From NCBI RefSeq assembly GCF_022419205.1, contig NZ_JAJOZU010000004.1:70995-134994 (forward strand): a stretch of DNA of 64,000 nucleotides. Direction: 5' to 3'. A model generated the notes under the pieces. The model did not search any database. It was not told the origin of the DNA and saw only the letters and a program-made list of their open reading frames with translations. This DNA is from Thermomonas alba (GTDB lineage Bacteria; Pseudomonadota; Gammaproteobacteria; Xanthomonadales; Xanthomonadaceae). Within the stretch, counting starts at the first letter, position 1. Each line of letters opens with the position of its first letter. The translations under genes and the position numbers were made by a program. Shown piece after piece: positions 11,538 to 19,885 of this stretch.

Positions 11538-13427
11538 ATGAACACCCGCTACAACGCCGCCGACATCGAAGTCCTCTCCGGCCTGGACCCGGTCAAGCGC
11601 CGGCCCGGCATGTACACCGACACCAGCCGCCCGAACCACCTGGCGCAGGAGGTGATCGACAACGCCGTGGACGAGGCGCTGGCCGGGCACGCGCGCAGCA
11701 TCGAGGTCACGCTGCATGCCGACGGCAGCTGCGAGGTGGCCGACGACGGCCGCGGCATGCCGGTGGACCTCCACCCGGAGGAGAAGATCCCCGGCGTCGA
11801 GCTGATCCTCACCCGCCTGCACGCGGGCGGCAAGTTCAGCAACAAGAACTACACCTTCAGCGGCGGCCTGCACGGCGTGGGCGTGAGTGTGGTCAATGCG
11901 CTGTCATCGAGGGTCGATGTGTTCATCAAGCGCGACGGCAACGAATACCACATGGCGTTCGCCCACGGCGATCCGGTCTCACCGCTGAAGGTGGTCGGCA
12001 GCGTGGGCAAGCGGAATACCGGCACCCGCCTGCGTTTCTGGCCTGATCCGCAGTACTTCGACAGCCCGAAGTTCAACCTGCGCGCGCTCAAGCACCTGTT
12101 GCGCGCCAAAGCCGTGCTGTGCCCGGGGCTGACCGTCGCGCTGTTCGACGAGGCCAGCGGCGAGCGCGTGCAGTGGCATTACGAGGATGGCCTGCGCGAC
12201 TACCTGCGCGGCGAGCTCGAAGGCCGCGAGCTGCTGCCGCCGGAGCTGTTCATCGGCCACCTGGCGCGCGATACCGAGGTGGTGGACTGGGCCGCGGCCT
12301 GGGTACCCGAGGGCGAACTGGTGCAGGAGAGCTACGTCAACCTGATCCCCACCGCCCAGCATGGCACCCATGTGAACGGGCTGCGCACCGGCTTCACCGA
12401 GGCGCTGCGCGAGTTCTGCGACTTCCGCAACCTGCTGCCGCGCGGCGTGAAGCTGGCGCCGGAGGACGTGTGGGATCGCATCGCCTTCGTGCTGTCGCTG
12501 AAGATGACCGACCCGCAGTTCTCCGGCCAGACCAAGGAGCGCCTGTCCTCGCGGCAGGCCGCCGGGTTCGTGGAGGGCGCCGCGCACGACGCCTTCTCGT
12601 TGTGGCTCAACCAGCACGTGGAGCTCGGGGAGAAGATCGCGCAGCTGGCGATCGAGCGCGCCAGCGCACGGCTGAAGACCGAAAAGCAGATCGTGCGCAA
12701 GAAAGTGACGCAGGGTCCTGCCCTGCCCGGCAAGCTGGCCGACTGCATCAGCCAGGACCTGTCGCGCACCGAGCTGTTCCTGGTCGAGGGTGATTCCGCC
12801 GGCGGCAGCGCCAAGCAGGCGCGTGACAAGGAGTTCCAGGCGATCCTGCCGCTACGCGGCAAGATCTTGAACACCTGGGAGGTGGCGTCCAGCCAGGTGC
12901 TGGCGTCGCAGGAAGTGCACGATCTGGCGGTGGCGATCGGTTGCGACCCCGGCAAGGATGACTTATCCGGCCTGCGCTATGGCAAGGTCATCATCCTGGC
13001 CGACGCCGATTCCGACGGACTGCACATCGCCACTCTGCTCAGCGCGCTGTTCCTGCGCCACTTCCCAGCCTTGGTGCGCGCCGGCCACGTGTTCGTGGCG
13101 ATGCCGCCGCTGTTCCGGGTGGACGTGGGCAAGCAGGTGTTCTATGCGCTCGATGAGGAGGAAAAGCGCCTGCTGCTGGAGAAGATCCAGCGCGAGAAGC
13201 TCAAGGGCCCGGTCAACGTCACCCGCTTCAAGGGCCTGGGCGAGATGAACCCGCAGCAGCTGCGCGAATCCACCATGCACGCGGATACCCGCCGCCTGGT
13301 GCAGCTGACGGTGGATGACGATGCAGAGACGACGGCGCTGATGGACCTGCTGCTGGCCAAGAAACGCGCGGCGGATCGCAAGAGCTGGCTGGAGCAGAAG
13401 GGCGACCTGGCGACGCTGGAGGTGTGA
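11538..13427 (+). CDS. parE: DNA topoisomerase IV subunit B
   Basis: 629 aa; ATPase subunit that partners ParC to unlink replicated chromosomes. The GHKL ATPase domain shows DNAVDEALAG and DDGRGMPVD near the N-terminus and GGLHGVGVSVVNALS. The TOPRIM domain has EGDSAGGSAKQARD and DADSDGLH. ParE is preferred to GyrB because of the length (GyrB is about 800 aa in this group) and the C-terminal FKGLGEMNPQQLRESTMHADTRRL block. It diverges from glk across 205 bp that should hold both promoters. Confidence 0.95.
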   Translation: MNTRYNAADIEVLSGLDPVKRRPGMYTDTSRPNHLAQEVIDNAVDEALAGHARSIEVTLHADGSCEVADDGRGMPVDLHPEEKIPGVELILTRLHAGGKFSNKNYTFSGGLHGVGVSVVNALSSRVDVFIKRDGNEYHMAFAHGDPVSPLKVVGSVGKRNTGTRLRFWPDPQYFDSPKFNLRALKHLLRAKAVLCPGLTVALFDEASGERVQWHYEDGLRDYLRGELEGRELLPPELFIGHLARDTEVVDWAAAWVPEGELVQESYVNLIPTAQHGTHVNGLRTGFTEALREFCDFRNLLPRGVKLAPEDVWDRIAFVLSLKMTDPQFSGQTKERLSSRQAAGFVEGAAHDAFSLWLNQHVELGEKIAQLAIERASARLKTEKQIVRKKVTQGPALPGKLADCISQDLSRTELFLVEGDSAGGSAKQARDKEFQAILPLRGKILNTWEVASSQVLASQEVHDLAVAIGCDPGKDDLSGLRYGKVIILADADSDGLHIATLLSALFLRHFPALVRAGHVFVAMPPLFRVDVGKQVFYALDEEEKRLLLEKIQREKLKGPVNVTRFKGLGEMNPQQLRESTMHADTRRLVQLTVDDDAETTALMDLLLAKKRAADRKSWLEQKGDLATLEV

Positions 13428-13443
13428 GGCGCGTAATCCCGCT

Positions 13444-14706
13444 TCAGGCAAGCCGCGCCGGATCGAACGGGGCCGGGTCCAGGTCCGGCGCGCGGCCGGT
13501 GATCAGATCGGCCAACAGCTGGCCGCCACCGGCGCTCATGCCCACGCCCATCATGCCGTGACCGAGGTTCAGCCACAGCCCGGGGCGGCCCGGCGCGCGC
13601 CCGATCAAGGGCACGTCGTCGCGGCTCATCGGCCGCCAGCCCCACCACTTCTCCTGGACTTCCGGCCCAAACGGCTGCCGCAGAAACTCCGCGGCGCCGC
13701 GCTCCAGCGCGCCCAGGCGGCGCTCGTTCAGGCTGTCGTCGAAACCGGAGAACTCCATCGTGCTGCCCAGCCGGTAGCCGCCGCGCCAGGAGGTGACGCA
13801 GACCGAGGGTTCGATCAGCACCAGCGGGCGTTGCGGCCGCAGCGCGGGCGGCGTGTAGGTGATCGAATAGCCCTTGCCGGGCTGGATCGCGCCGCGCAGC
13901 CAGCGCAGCCCGACCGCACGCGCCAGCCGTGGCGCCCAGGCGCCGGTGGCCAGCACCACGTCGCGGGCCTGGATGCGGCCGCGGGAGGTATCCGCCAGCA
14001 GGCCGCGGCGATCGCGGGCCAAGCCACGCAGCTGGCAACGCTCGAACAGATGTCCACCGCGCAGGCGCAGCACGCGCGCCAGTTCGGACACGTAGTGGTC
14101 GGGCCGCAGCGCAGCATCGCCGCGGAAGCGAATGGCGCCAGCCACGCCGGGCTTCAGCGCCGGCTCCTGCGCCTCATAGGCGGGGCCGTCGAACACCTCG
14201 ACCTCGATCCCCAATGCGCGCAGCAAGGGCAGATCGTCCAGCTCCGACTCCAGCGCACGCCGGGTGCGGAACACGTAATCCTCGCCGGATTCGTGAAACC
14301 CGCATTCCAGGCCGTAGCGCGCGATCCAGTCCGCGATGCGCTGGCGCGAATCCGCCAGCAGGGCGTACTTGGCGCGCGCGCTGGCAGCATAGTCACGCGC
14401 GTTGCAGCGGCGGGCGAAGCCGAGGAACCAGCGCAGGCGGCTGGGGGAGAGTGTGGGCTTGACGTACAGCGGCGCGTCCGGGGTGAACATCCAGCGCAGC
14501 ACCCGCGCCAGCGTGCCTGGGCCGGCCAGCGGCGGCGCGTGGCTGGGGGTGATAGTGCCGCAGTTGCCGTGCGAGGCGCCGCTGCCGATCGTGCCGGCAT
14601 CGATCACGGTGACCTCGCGCCCGGCTTCCACCAGCGCCAGCGCGGTGGCGAGCCCGGACACGCCTGCGCCCACCACCAGGCAATCGACCGCCGCGCCCGC
14701 CCTCAT
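13444..14706 (-). CDS. dadA: FAD-dependent D-amino acid dehydrogenase-like oxidoreductase
   Basis: 420 aa from the ATG at 14706. A Rossmann FAD motif VVGAGVSGLATALALVEAG is at the N-terminus. The DadA/DAO-type fold has GGYRLGSTMEFSGFD and a C-terminal GLWLNLGHGMMGVGMSAGGG block. It probably deaminates D-amino acids and passes electrons to the respiratory chain; the exact substrate cannot be read from sequence. A TTG at 14757 overlapping the slyD stop would extend it by 17 low-complexity residues. GAGAGG sits directly before the chosen ATG. Confidence 0.82.
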   Translation of the reverse strand: MRAGAAVDCLVVGAGVSGLATALALVEAGREVTVIDAGTIGSGASHGNCGTITPSHAPPLAGPGTLARVLRWMFTPDAPLYVKPTLSPSRLRWFLGFARRCNARDYAASARAKYALLADSRQRIADWIARYGLECGFHESGEDYVFRTRRALESELDDLPLLRALGIEVEVFDGPAYEAQEPALKPGVAGAIRFRGDAALRPDHYVSELARVLRLRGGHLFERCQLRGLARDRRGLLADTSRGRIQARDVVLATGAWAPRLARAVGLRWLRGAIQPGKGYSITYTPPALRPQRPLVLIEPSVCVTSWRGGYRLGSTMEFSGFDDSLNERRLGALERGAAEFLRQPFGPEVQEKWWGWRPMSRDDVPLIGRAPGRPGLWLNLGHGMMGVGMSAGGGQLLADLITGRAPDLDPAPFDPARLA

Positions 14707-14753
14707 CCTCTCGTCCCCCGGTGCTTCCGCGCCGCCGCGAGGCGGGCCTGCGT

Positions 14754-15236
14754 TCAATGCTGGTGGCCACCCTCGCCGTGCACGTGACCATGCGCCAGCT
14801 CTTCTTCCGATGCCTCGCGCACGTCCACGATCTCGATGTCGAAATCCAGATCCTTGCCGGCCATCGGGTGATTCAGATCCACATCGACCACGCTGATGCC
14901 AACCTTCTGGATGGTGACCGCACGCGGACCGAAATTGGTGTTCAGCACCACCTGCATGCCGGGCTCCAGCTTCATGTCGCCGAAGTTCTTCTTCGGAATG
15001 CGCTGGATCAGCCCGTCCCGGCGCTCGCCATACGCATCGGCGGCAGCCACCGACGCCTTGAAGCTGTCACCGGCCTGCCGTCCTTCCATCGCCTTTTCCA
15101 GCCCCGGGATGATCTGACCGTGACCAAACAGGATCGCCAGCGGCTCACCGACCTCCTTGGAGCTCTCGATCGGCGCTTGGCCAGCCTCGGCCACGGCATA
15201 GTGGAAACGGACGACGCGATCTTTCTCGATTTTCAT
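14754..15236 (-). CDS. slyD: SlyD-type FKBP peptidyl-prolyl isomerase
   Basis: 160 aa. Cytoplasmic prolyl isomerase/chaperone with an FKBP half (GQIIPGLEKAMEG) and an insert-in-flap domain, ending in a short His-rich tail (HGHVHGEGGHQH) likely to bind nickel or zinc. The start at 15236 gives the usual MKIEKDRVVRFHYAV N-terminus; a longer reading to 15317 adds no recognisable sequence. It is followed at once by dadA and diverges from the NlpC/P60 gene over 58 bp. Confidence 0.93.
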   Translation of the reverse strand: MKIEKDRVVRFHYAVAEAGQAPIESSKEVGEPLAILFGHGQIIPGLEKAMEGRQAGDSFKASVAAADAYGERRDGLIQRIPKKNFGDMKLEPGMQVVLNTNFGPRAVTIQKVGISVVDVDLNHPMAGKDLDFDIEIVDVREASEEELAHGHVHGEGGHQH

Positions 15237-15294
15237 GGCTTTGCCTTCGGTTGGGCGCTTGAGTTGCCGGATGGATGGGGCAACACTGCGCAGG

Positions 15295-15861
15295 ATGAGG
15301 GACCCAGCCGACTGCAACCAGCGACCGGACCGGCATTATCGTGGCTCTGCCTGGCCAGCGCCATGCCTGACCTTGCTGGCGGCGGCGCTGCTCCTGGCGG
15401 GCTGTGGCAGCACGCCGCCGCGGTCGCGCCCGGTCGCAGGGCCGATGCCCCACGCCTGGCCGGTTCTGCCGCCCGCCGATCCGGCCAAGGCCAATGCGGT
15501 TCTGATGCGCGCGATCAGCCTGGTCGGCACGCCCTACCGCTATGGCGGCAACACCCCGGAAGGCGGCTTCGACTGCAGCGGTCTGGTGGGCTACGTCTAC
15601 CGCGACATGCTCGACATCCGCCTGCCGCGCACCACCCGCGAACTGGCCGCGCTGGAAGGCCCGCGCATCCCTCCGGACCAGCTCGCAGGCGGCGATCTGG
15701 TGTTTTTCGGCACCCATGGCGAGGTCAGCCATGTCGGCATTTACGTCGGCGAAGGCCGGTTCGTGCATGCCCCCAGCAGCGGCGGCACGGTGCGGCTGGA
15801 TCGACTCGATGGCCCGTGGTGGCGCGACCACTACCGCGGCGCGCGCCGACTCCTGTTCTAA
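15295..15861 (+). CDS. NlpC/P60 cell-wall hydrolase, lipoprotein
   Basis: 188 aa. Predicted outer-membrane-attached peptidoglycan endopeptidase. The signal ends in lipobox LAGC (Cys37), followed by a short Pro-rich linker. The NlpC/P60 domain (about 66-188) has the catalytic Cys94 in FDCSG, His146 in SHVGIY and a third polar residue at His158 (HAPS). The ATG at 15295 is preceded by GCAGG; earlier in-frame ATGs (15235, 15271) would place non-signal residues first. The downstream gene at 16010 is a close paralogue. Confidence 0.88.
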   Translation: MRDPADCNQRPDRHYRGSAWPAPCLTLLAAALLLAGCGSTPPRSRPVAGPMPHAWPVLPPADPAKANAVLMRAISLVGTPYRYGGNTPEGGFDCSGLVGYVYRDMLDIRLPRTTRELAALEGPRIPPDQLAGGDLVFFGTHGEVSHVGIYVGEGRFVHAPSSGGTVRLDRLDGPWWRDHYRGARRLLF

Positions 15862-15863
15862 AA

Positions 15864-15879
15864 AGTGAAATACATCACG
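15864..15879. promoter_or_regulatory. Possible CRP/Clp-type operator
   Basis: GTGA and TCAC half-sites (15865-15868 and 15875-15878) are separated by six bases, matching the GTGA-N6-TCAC core of CRP-family sites; in xanthomonads the regulator would be Clp. It lies just after the first NlpC/P60 gene and about 130 bp before the second. This is a sequence match only, and such cores occur by chance. Confidence 0.4.
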
Positions 15880-16009
15880 TTTCCATCATGCAAGCACCAT
15901 GAATGGGGCGGGCCTCCCGTTCATATTTCGCCACCATAACGTTTTCTGAACCCTTTCACGGCCGCCGGCAGGCATAGTCGCCCCTCGTTTCCGGAACCGT
16001 GATGACCGC

Positions 16010-16696
16010 GTGAAGACAGTCGACCTGCCCCACGGCCATACCGCCTCCCGAAATCGCCTTCGCCGCCGCTTCTCACCCCTTCTCGTCGCGCTGGCGCTGT
16101 GCGCCGCCAGCCTGCCGACGTGGGCGATGAACCCGCCGCCGGCCAAAGCCGCGGAAACGGCCGAGCCGGCTGCCGCGCCCGTTCCTACACCCCCCCCTGC
16201 GGCGGCCACCCCCGATGCCCTGCCGCTGGCCGCCCAACTGCAGGCTCTGCAGAAGGCGCAGGCCCAACTCCAGACGGCCGCGCCCTCCCGCGAGCAACAA
16301 GATGCAGGGGCAGGCTCGCCGATCAAGGCCGCATTGCAGCGCGCCTTCAGCCTGCTCGGCACGCCCTACCGCTATGGCGGCAGTTCGCCGGAAGCCGGGT
16401 TCGACTGCAGCGGACTGGTCGGCTACGTATTCCGCACCATCGGCATCGACCTGCCGCGGGTCTCGCGCGCGATGGCCCGCGAAGGTACCCGCATCATCAG
16501 CCGCGATGCGTTGGCCGAAGGCGACCTGGTGTTCTTCGGCCGCCGTGGCCGGATCGACCATGTCGGCATCTACATCGGCAACGGCCAGTTCCTGCACGCG
16601 CCGCGCAGCGGGCGCGATGTCACCGTCTCCAGCCTGACCAGCGGCTATTGGGCGCAGAAATACGTGGAGGCACGCCGGCTCATGGCCGGCGAGTGA
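16010..16696 (+). CDS. NlpC/P60 cell-wall hydrolase, secreted
   Basis: 228 aa. Predicted periplasmic peptidoglycan endopeptidase, paralogous to the gene at 15295. An Arg-rich N-region and hydrophobic core ending near LPTWA (about residue 39) form a signal peptide without lipobox Cys. A Pro/Ala linker and a short helical stretch (72-98) follow, then the NlpC/P60 domain with Cys133 (FDCSG), His184 (DHVGIY) and His196. The start is GTG; the nearest ATG (16002) is out of frame and encodes only M-T-A before a stop overlapping this GTG. Confidence 0.86.
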   Translation: MKTVDLPHGHTASRNRLRRRFSPLLVALALCAASLPTWAMNPPPAKAAETAEPAAAPVPTPPPAAATPDALPLAAQLQALQKAQAQLQTAAPSREQQDAGAGSPIKAALQRAFSLLGTPYRYGGSSPEAGFDCSGLVGYVFRTIGIDLPRVSRAMAREGTRIISRDALAEGDLVFFGRRGRIDHVGIYIGNGQFLHAPRSGRDVTVSSLTSGYWAQKYVEARRLMAGE

Positions 16697-16763
16697 GACG
16701 CCCGCGCTGACTCTGACTCTGCCGCCGCGAACTTCCTCGGCCAACCGCCGAGCGCCTGTTTCC

Positions 16764-16785
16764 GACGCCGCCTTTGGGCGGCGTC
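16764..16785. terminator. Hairpin between convergent genes
   Basis: Perfect 9-bp GC-rich stem (16764-16772 with 16777-16785) and loop TTTG, between the stop of the NlpC/P60 gene and that of the thioesterase. The symmetric stem and convergent placement suit a bidirectional terminator, though U-runs are poor on both sides. Confidence 0.55.
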
Positions 16786-16797
16786 GCTGCATTCCGG

Positions 16798-17295
16798 TCA
16801 GCCCACGGCCTCTGTCCGTTCGCGTGTGATCACCTGCTCCGCATTGCGCGCCAGCGCCATCACCTGCTGGGCGTATTCGGCCATGCGCTGGTCTTCCGCA
16901 GTCAGCGGCCGCCACGGCGGCACCGGCACCGGCCTTCCTTCCGGCCCATCCAGCGCAACGAATACGATCACGCAATGGGTGCACAGCCGCGCCTCGGCTG
17001 CATCCGCGCGCGGGTCGCGCGCGCGCACGTCCACCGCGAAATGCATCGAGGTCGTCCCGGTATAGACCAGGGTGGCCTCCACCGTGACCAGGTCGCCGAT
17101 CCGGATCGGGGCCACGAAACGAAACCCGCCGACGGCCGCGGTGACGCTGTATCGCCCGCTCCAGCCGACCGCCGCGGCATACCCGGCCTGGTCGACCCAC
17201 TTCATTACCTGCCCGCCGTGGACCTTGCCGCCGAAGTTGACGTCCGTCGGTTCGGCGAGGAAGCGCATGCGCAACTGGCGCTGCTGACCGCTCAT
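16798..17295 (-). CDS. Acyl-CoA thioesterase, YciA/hotdog family
   Basis: 165 aa; hydrolyses acyl-CoA esters. Single hotdog domain with the family pattern TDVNFGGKVHGGQVMKWVDQAGYAAA near residues 17-43 and HFAVDVRARDP further on. The ATG at 17295 was chosen because codons further upstream run into ssb. The C-terminal tail (AEYAQQVMALARNAEQVITRER) is helical. Substrate chain length cannot be predicted. Confidence 0.85.
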   Translation of the reverse strand: MSGQQRQLRMRFLAEPTDVNFGGKVHGGQVMKWVDQAGYAAAVGWSGRYSVTAAVGGFRFVAPIRIGDLVTVEATLVYTGTTSMHFAVDVRARDPRADAAEARLCTHCVIVFVALDGPEGRPVPVPPWRPLTAEDQRMAEYAQQVMALARNAEQVITRERTEAVG

Positions 17296-17338
17296 GCGGA
17301 ACTCCGGCTCCGTGCCGCGACGCGCGCGGCGAGGCGAT

Positions 17339-17848
17339 TCAGAACGGGATGTCGTCGTCGAACGGCACGTCATCGAACGCGGCAGGCGGCGGTGCTGCGG
17401 CGGGCTCACGACGCTGCGCCGACGCACGCGACGGGCGCTCGCCGCCGCCATAGCCGCCACCGCTGCGTGCCGGGTGGCCTGCGCCACCTCCCTCGCCGCC
17501 CCCGCGCATCCCATCGCCGCCGCCGAGCATTTGCATCTCATCGGCGATGATTTCGGTGATGTAGCGCTCCTGCCCGTCCTGGCCGGTGAACTTGTCGTAG
17601 CGGATCGAGCCCTCGATATAGACCTGACGCCCCTTCTTCAGATACTCGCCCGCGATCTCGCCGAGCTTGCCGAACAGCTTGACGCGATGCCATTCGGTGC
17701 GTTCCTGGGTGTTGCCATCGCGATCCTTGCGCACGCTGGTGGTCGCCACGCTCAAGGTGGTGACCGCCATGCCGCCCTGGGTGTACTTCACATCCGGGTC
17801 ATTCCCGAGGTTGCCGACCAGGATCACCTTGTTTACGCCGCGCGCCAT
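17339..17848 (-). CDS. ssb: Single-stranded DNA-binding protein
   Basis: 169 aa. The N-terminal OB-fold (about 1-110) contains [17 protein letters not shown] and [23 protein letters not shown] Gly-rich flexible region follows (about 110-150), and the acidic tip [11 protein letters not shown] recruits partner proteins in replication and repair. Length and architecture are canonical. Its -10-like box (see 17899-17904) faces that of ispB. Confidence 0.98.
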   Translation of the reverse strand: MARGVNKVILVGNLGNDPDVKYTQGGMAVTTLSVATTSVRKDRDGNTQERTEWHRVKLFGKLGEIAGEYLKKGRQVYIEGSIRYDKFTGQDGQERYITEIIADEMQMLGGGDGMRGGGEGGGAGHPARSGGGYGGGERPSRASAQRREPAAAPPPAAFDDVPFDDDIPF

Positions 17849-17898
17849 GTAAAGCCTCTCGTTAGCTGATTTCGCCCGCCATGGACGATGCCCGCGCA

Positions 17899-17904
17899 GT
17901 ATAG
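17899..17904 (-). promoter_or_regulatory. Putative -10 box for ssb
   Basis: TATACT on the minus strand, about 50 bp ahead of the ssb ATG; no clear -35 is visible. The divergent ispB gene has the same hexamer at 17958-17963. Confidence 0.4.
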
Positions 17905-17957
17905 CCGCCCGCCAGCGGCATGGGCCGCAGCGCGGGGTCGGAAAATCCCGCAGCGCT

Positions 17958-17963
17958 TATACT
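17958..17963 (+). promoter_or_regulatory. Putative -10 box for ispB
   Basis: TATACT preceded by T, 31 bp before the ispB ATG; the -35 region is weak. This gives a short leader of roughly 25 nt. Confidence 0.45.
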
Positions 17964-17994
17964 GCAGCCTTTACCCATCCCTGCCTGCTGTCCG

Positions 17995-18996
17995 ATGAGC
18001 GCCATTCCTGCCGCCCGCCACCCCGCGTCCGATCTGCAGGCGATCCAGACGCTGATCGCGCCCGACATGGCCGCGATGGACGCGCTGATCCGCCGCCGCT
18101 TGGCTTCGGACGTGGCGCTGGTCAACCAGATCGCGGAATACATCATCGGCGCCGGCGGCAAGCGCCTGCGTCCGATGCTTCTGCTGCTCGCCGCGGCGGC
18201 GCTCGGCCACCGCGGCGCGGATGCACACCAGTTGGCGGCGGTGGTGGAGTTCATCCACACCTCGACCCTGCTGCACGACGACGTGGTGGACGAATCCGAC
18301 CTGCGCCGCGGGCGCCGCACCGCAAATGCAGTCTGGGGCAATGCCGCGTCGGTGCTGGTCGGCGATTTCCTGTATTCGCGCAGCTTCCAGCTGATGGTGG
18401 AGCTGGACCGGATGGACGTGCAGAAGCTCCTGGCCGACACCACCAACCGGATCGCCGAAGGCGAGGTGCTGCAGCTGCTGCACGTGCGCAACCCGGACAC
18501 CGATGAGGCCGCCTACCTGCGCGTGATCGAGCGCAAGACCGCGATCCTGTTCGCCGCCGCGACCGAGCTGGGCGCCCTGCTCGCCGGCGCGGATACCGCC
18601 GTCCGGCAGGCGCTGCGCGCCTACGGGCTGGCGCTGGGGCACGCCTTCCAGATCGCCGATGACGTGCTCGACTACGCCGCCGACGCCGCCACCCTGGGCA
18701 AGAATCTGGGCGACGACCTGGCCGAAGGAAAGATGACGCTGCCGCTGATCCACGCGATGCAGCAGGCGGACGCGGCCACGTGCGCGCAGCTGCGGCGGAT
18801 CATCGAGCAGGGCGACCGCGACGGGATGCCGGTGGTGCAGGCGGCGATCGCGCGCGCCGGCAGCCTGGACTACAGCCGGACGCAGGCGCTCGCCTTTGCC
18901 CAGGCTGCGGAGGATGCGCTGGCCGCGCTCCCGGGCAATGCCTACACCGACGCCCTGCGCGGGCTGGCCCGCTACGCGGTCAGCCGCGACCACTGA
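17995..18996 (+). CDS. ispB: Octaprenyl diphosphate synthase (long-chain trans-prenyltransferase)
   Basis: 333 aa. Elongates FPP with IPP to the C40-type side chain of ubiquinone. The first aspartate-rich motif is DDVVD (95-99), the second is DDVLD (222-226), and the substrate-binding GGKRLRPML block is at 54-63. The ATG at 17995 starts shortly after the -10 box, so longer readings to 17920 are unlikely. Product chain length is inferred from family, not proven. Confidence 0.93.
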   Translation: MSAIPAARHPASDLQAIQTLIAPDMAAMDALIRRRLASDVALVNQIAEYIIGAGGKRLRPMLLLLAAAALGHRGADAHQLAAVVEFIHTSTLLHDDVVDESDLRRGRRTANAVWGNAASVLVGDFLYSRSFQLMVELDRMDVQKLLADTTNRIAEGEVLQLLHVRNPDTDEAAYLRVIERKTAILFAAATELGALLAGADTAVRQALRAYGLALGHAFQIADDVLDYAADAATLGKNLGDDLAEGKMTLPLIHAMQQADAATCAQLRRIIEQGDRDGMPVVQAAIARAGSLDYSRTQALAFAQAAEDALAALPGNAYTDALRGLARYAVSRDH

Positions 18997-19017
18997 CGCG
19001 ACGACTGCGGCGCTGTC

Positions 19018-19797
19018 TCAGCGTGAGCGCCCAAACCGCTCGTCGAAAAACTGATGCATCATCGCGTAGGCGCGCCGCGCCGCGCGCGGGTCGTACTTGC
19101 AGCCGGGCTTGTCGGCGGTCTCCAGCGCGAAGCAGTGCACCGCGCCACTGAAGTTGACGAAGGTCCAATCGGCGCCGGCGCGGTCCATCTCCTGCTCGAA
19201 CGGGACGATCGCCGCCTTCTGGCTTTCATCCGCAGCACCGTTGAGCACCAGCAGCGGAGTCTTCACCGAGCCCGGCGCGGCCGGCGATTCGGTGTGCAGG
19301 CCGCCGTGGAAGGTCACGATTCCGGCCAGCGCGACGCCGCTGCGCGCCAGCTCCAGCACCGAGGAGCCGCCGAAGCAGAAGCCGAAGGCGCCGATCCGGC
19401 TGGCATCCAGCGGCACCTTGCCGGCCTGCGCCTTGAACGCCTCCAGCGCGGCCAGCATGCGCGCCCGCATCAGCGCAGGCTTCGGGTACAGCGTCTGCAC
19501 CTGCGCCAGCGCCTGCTTGTCGTCGGCCGGGCGCACGCCCTTGCCGTACATGTCCACCACGAACACCACGTAGTCGCGACCGGCCTGCTGCCTGGCCTTG
19601 TCCAGCGCGGCCGGGGTGATCCCGTACCAGTCCGGCACCATCAGCAGCCCCGGGCGCGGCGCCTTGCTGGCGTCGTCATAGACTACGTAGCCGCTGAAGT
19701 GGTCATTGCCCTGCGTCCACTCCACCGGCTTGGTCTGCATGGCGGCAAACGCGGGGGCGGCGGCAAGCAAGAGTCCAAGCGCGAACAGACGACGCAT
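19018..19797 (-). CDS. Dienelactone hydrolase family protein, exported
   Basis: 259 aa alpha/beta hydrolase with a cleavable signal peptide (about 1-19, ending FAA). The nucleophile elbow reads GFCFGGS (Cys141), typical of dienelactone hydrolases, with Asp in NGAADES and His in GAVHCFAL completing the triad. True substrates of such exported homologues are unknown. The ATG at 19797 gives the signal peptide directly. It is convergent with ispB (21-bp gap) and lies downstream of murD2 on the same strand. Confidence 0.85.
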   Translation of the reverse strand: MRRLFALGLLLAAAPAFAAMQTKPVEWTQGNDHFSGYVVYDDASKAPRPGLLMVPDWYGITPAALDKARQQAGRDYVVFVVDMYGKGVRPADDKQALAQVQTLYPKPALMRARMLAALEAFKAQAGKVPLDASRIGAFGFCFGGSSVLELARSGVALAGIVTFHGGLHTESPAAPGSVKTPLLVLNGAADESQKAAIVPFEQEMDRAGADWTFVNFSGAVHCFALETADKPGCKYDPRAARRAYAMMHQFFDERFGRSR

Positions 19798-19885
19798 GAG
19801 GCACCTCGTCGAGGACTGGGGAGGCCATACGATAGCGCCGACGCTCGCCGCCCGCGCCAATCCGCCTCGGCTTCTCTATCAGGCT

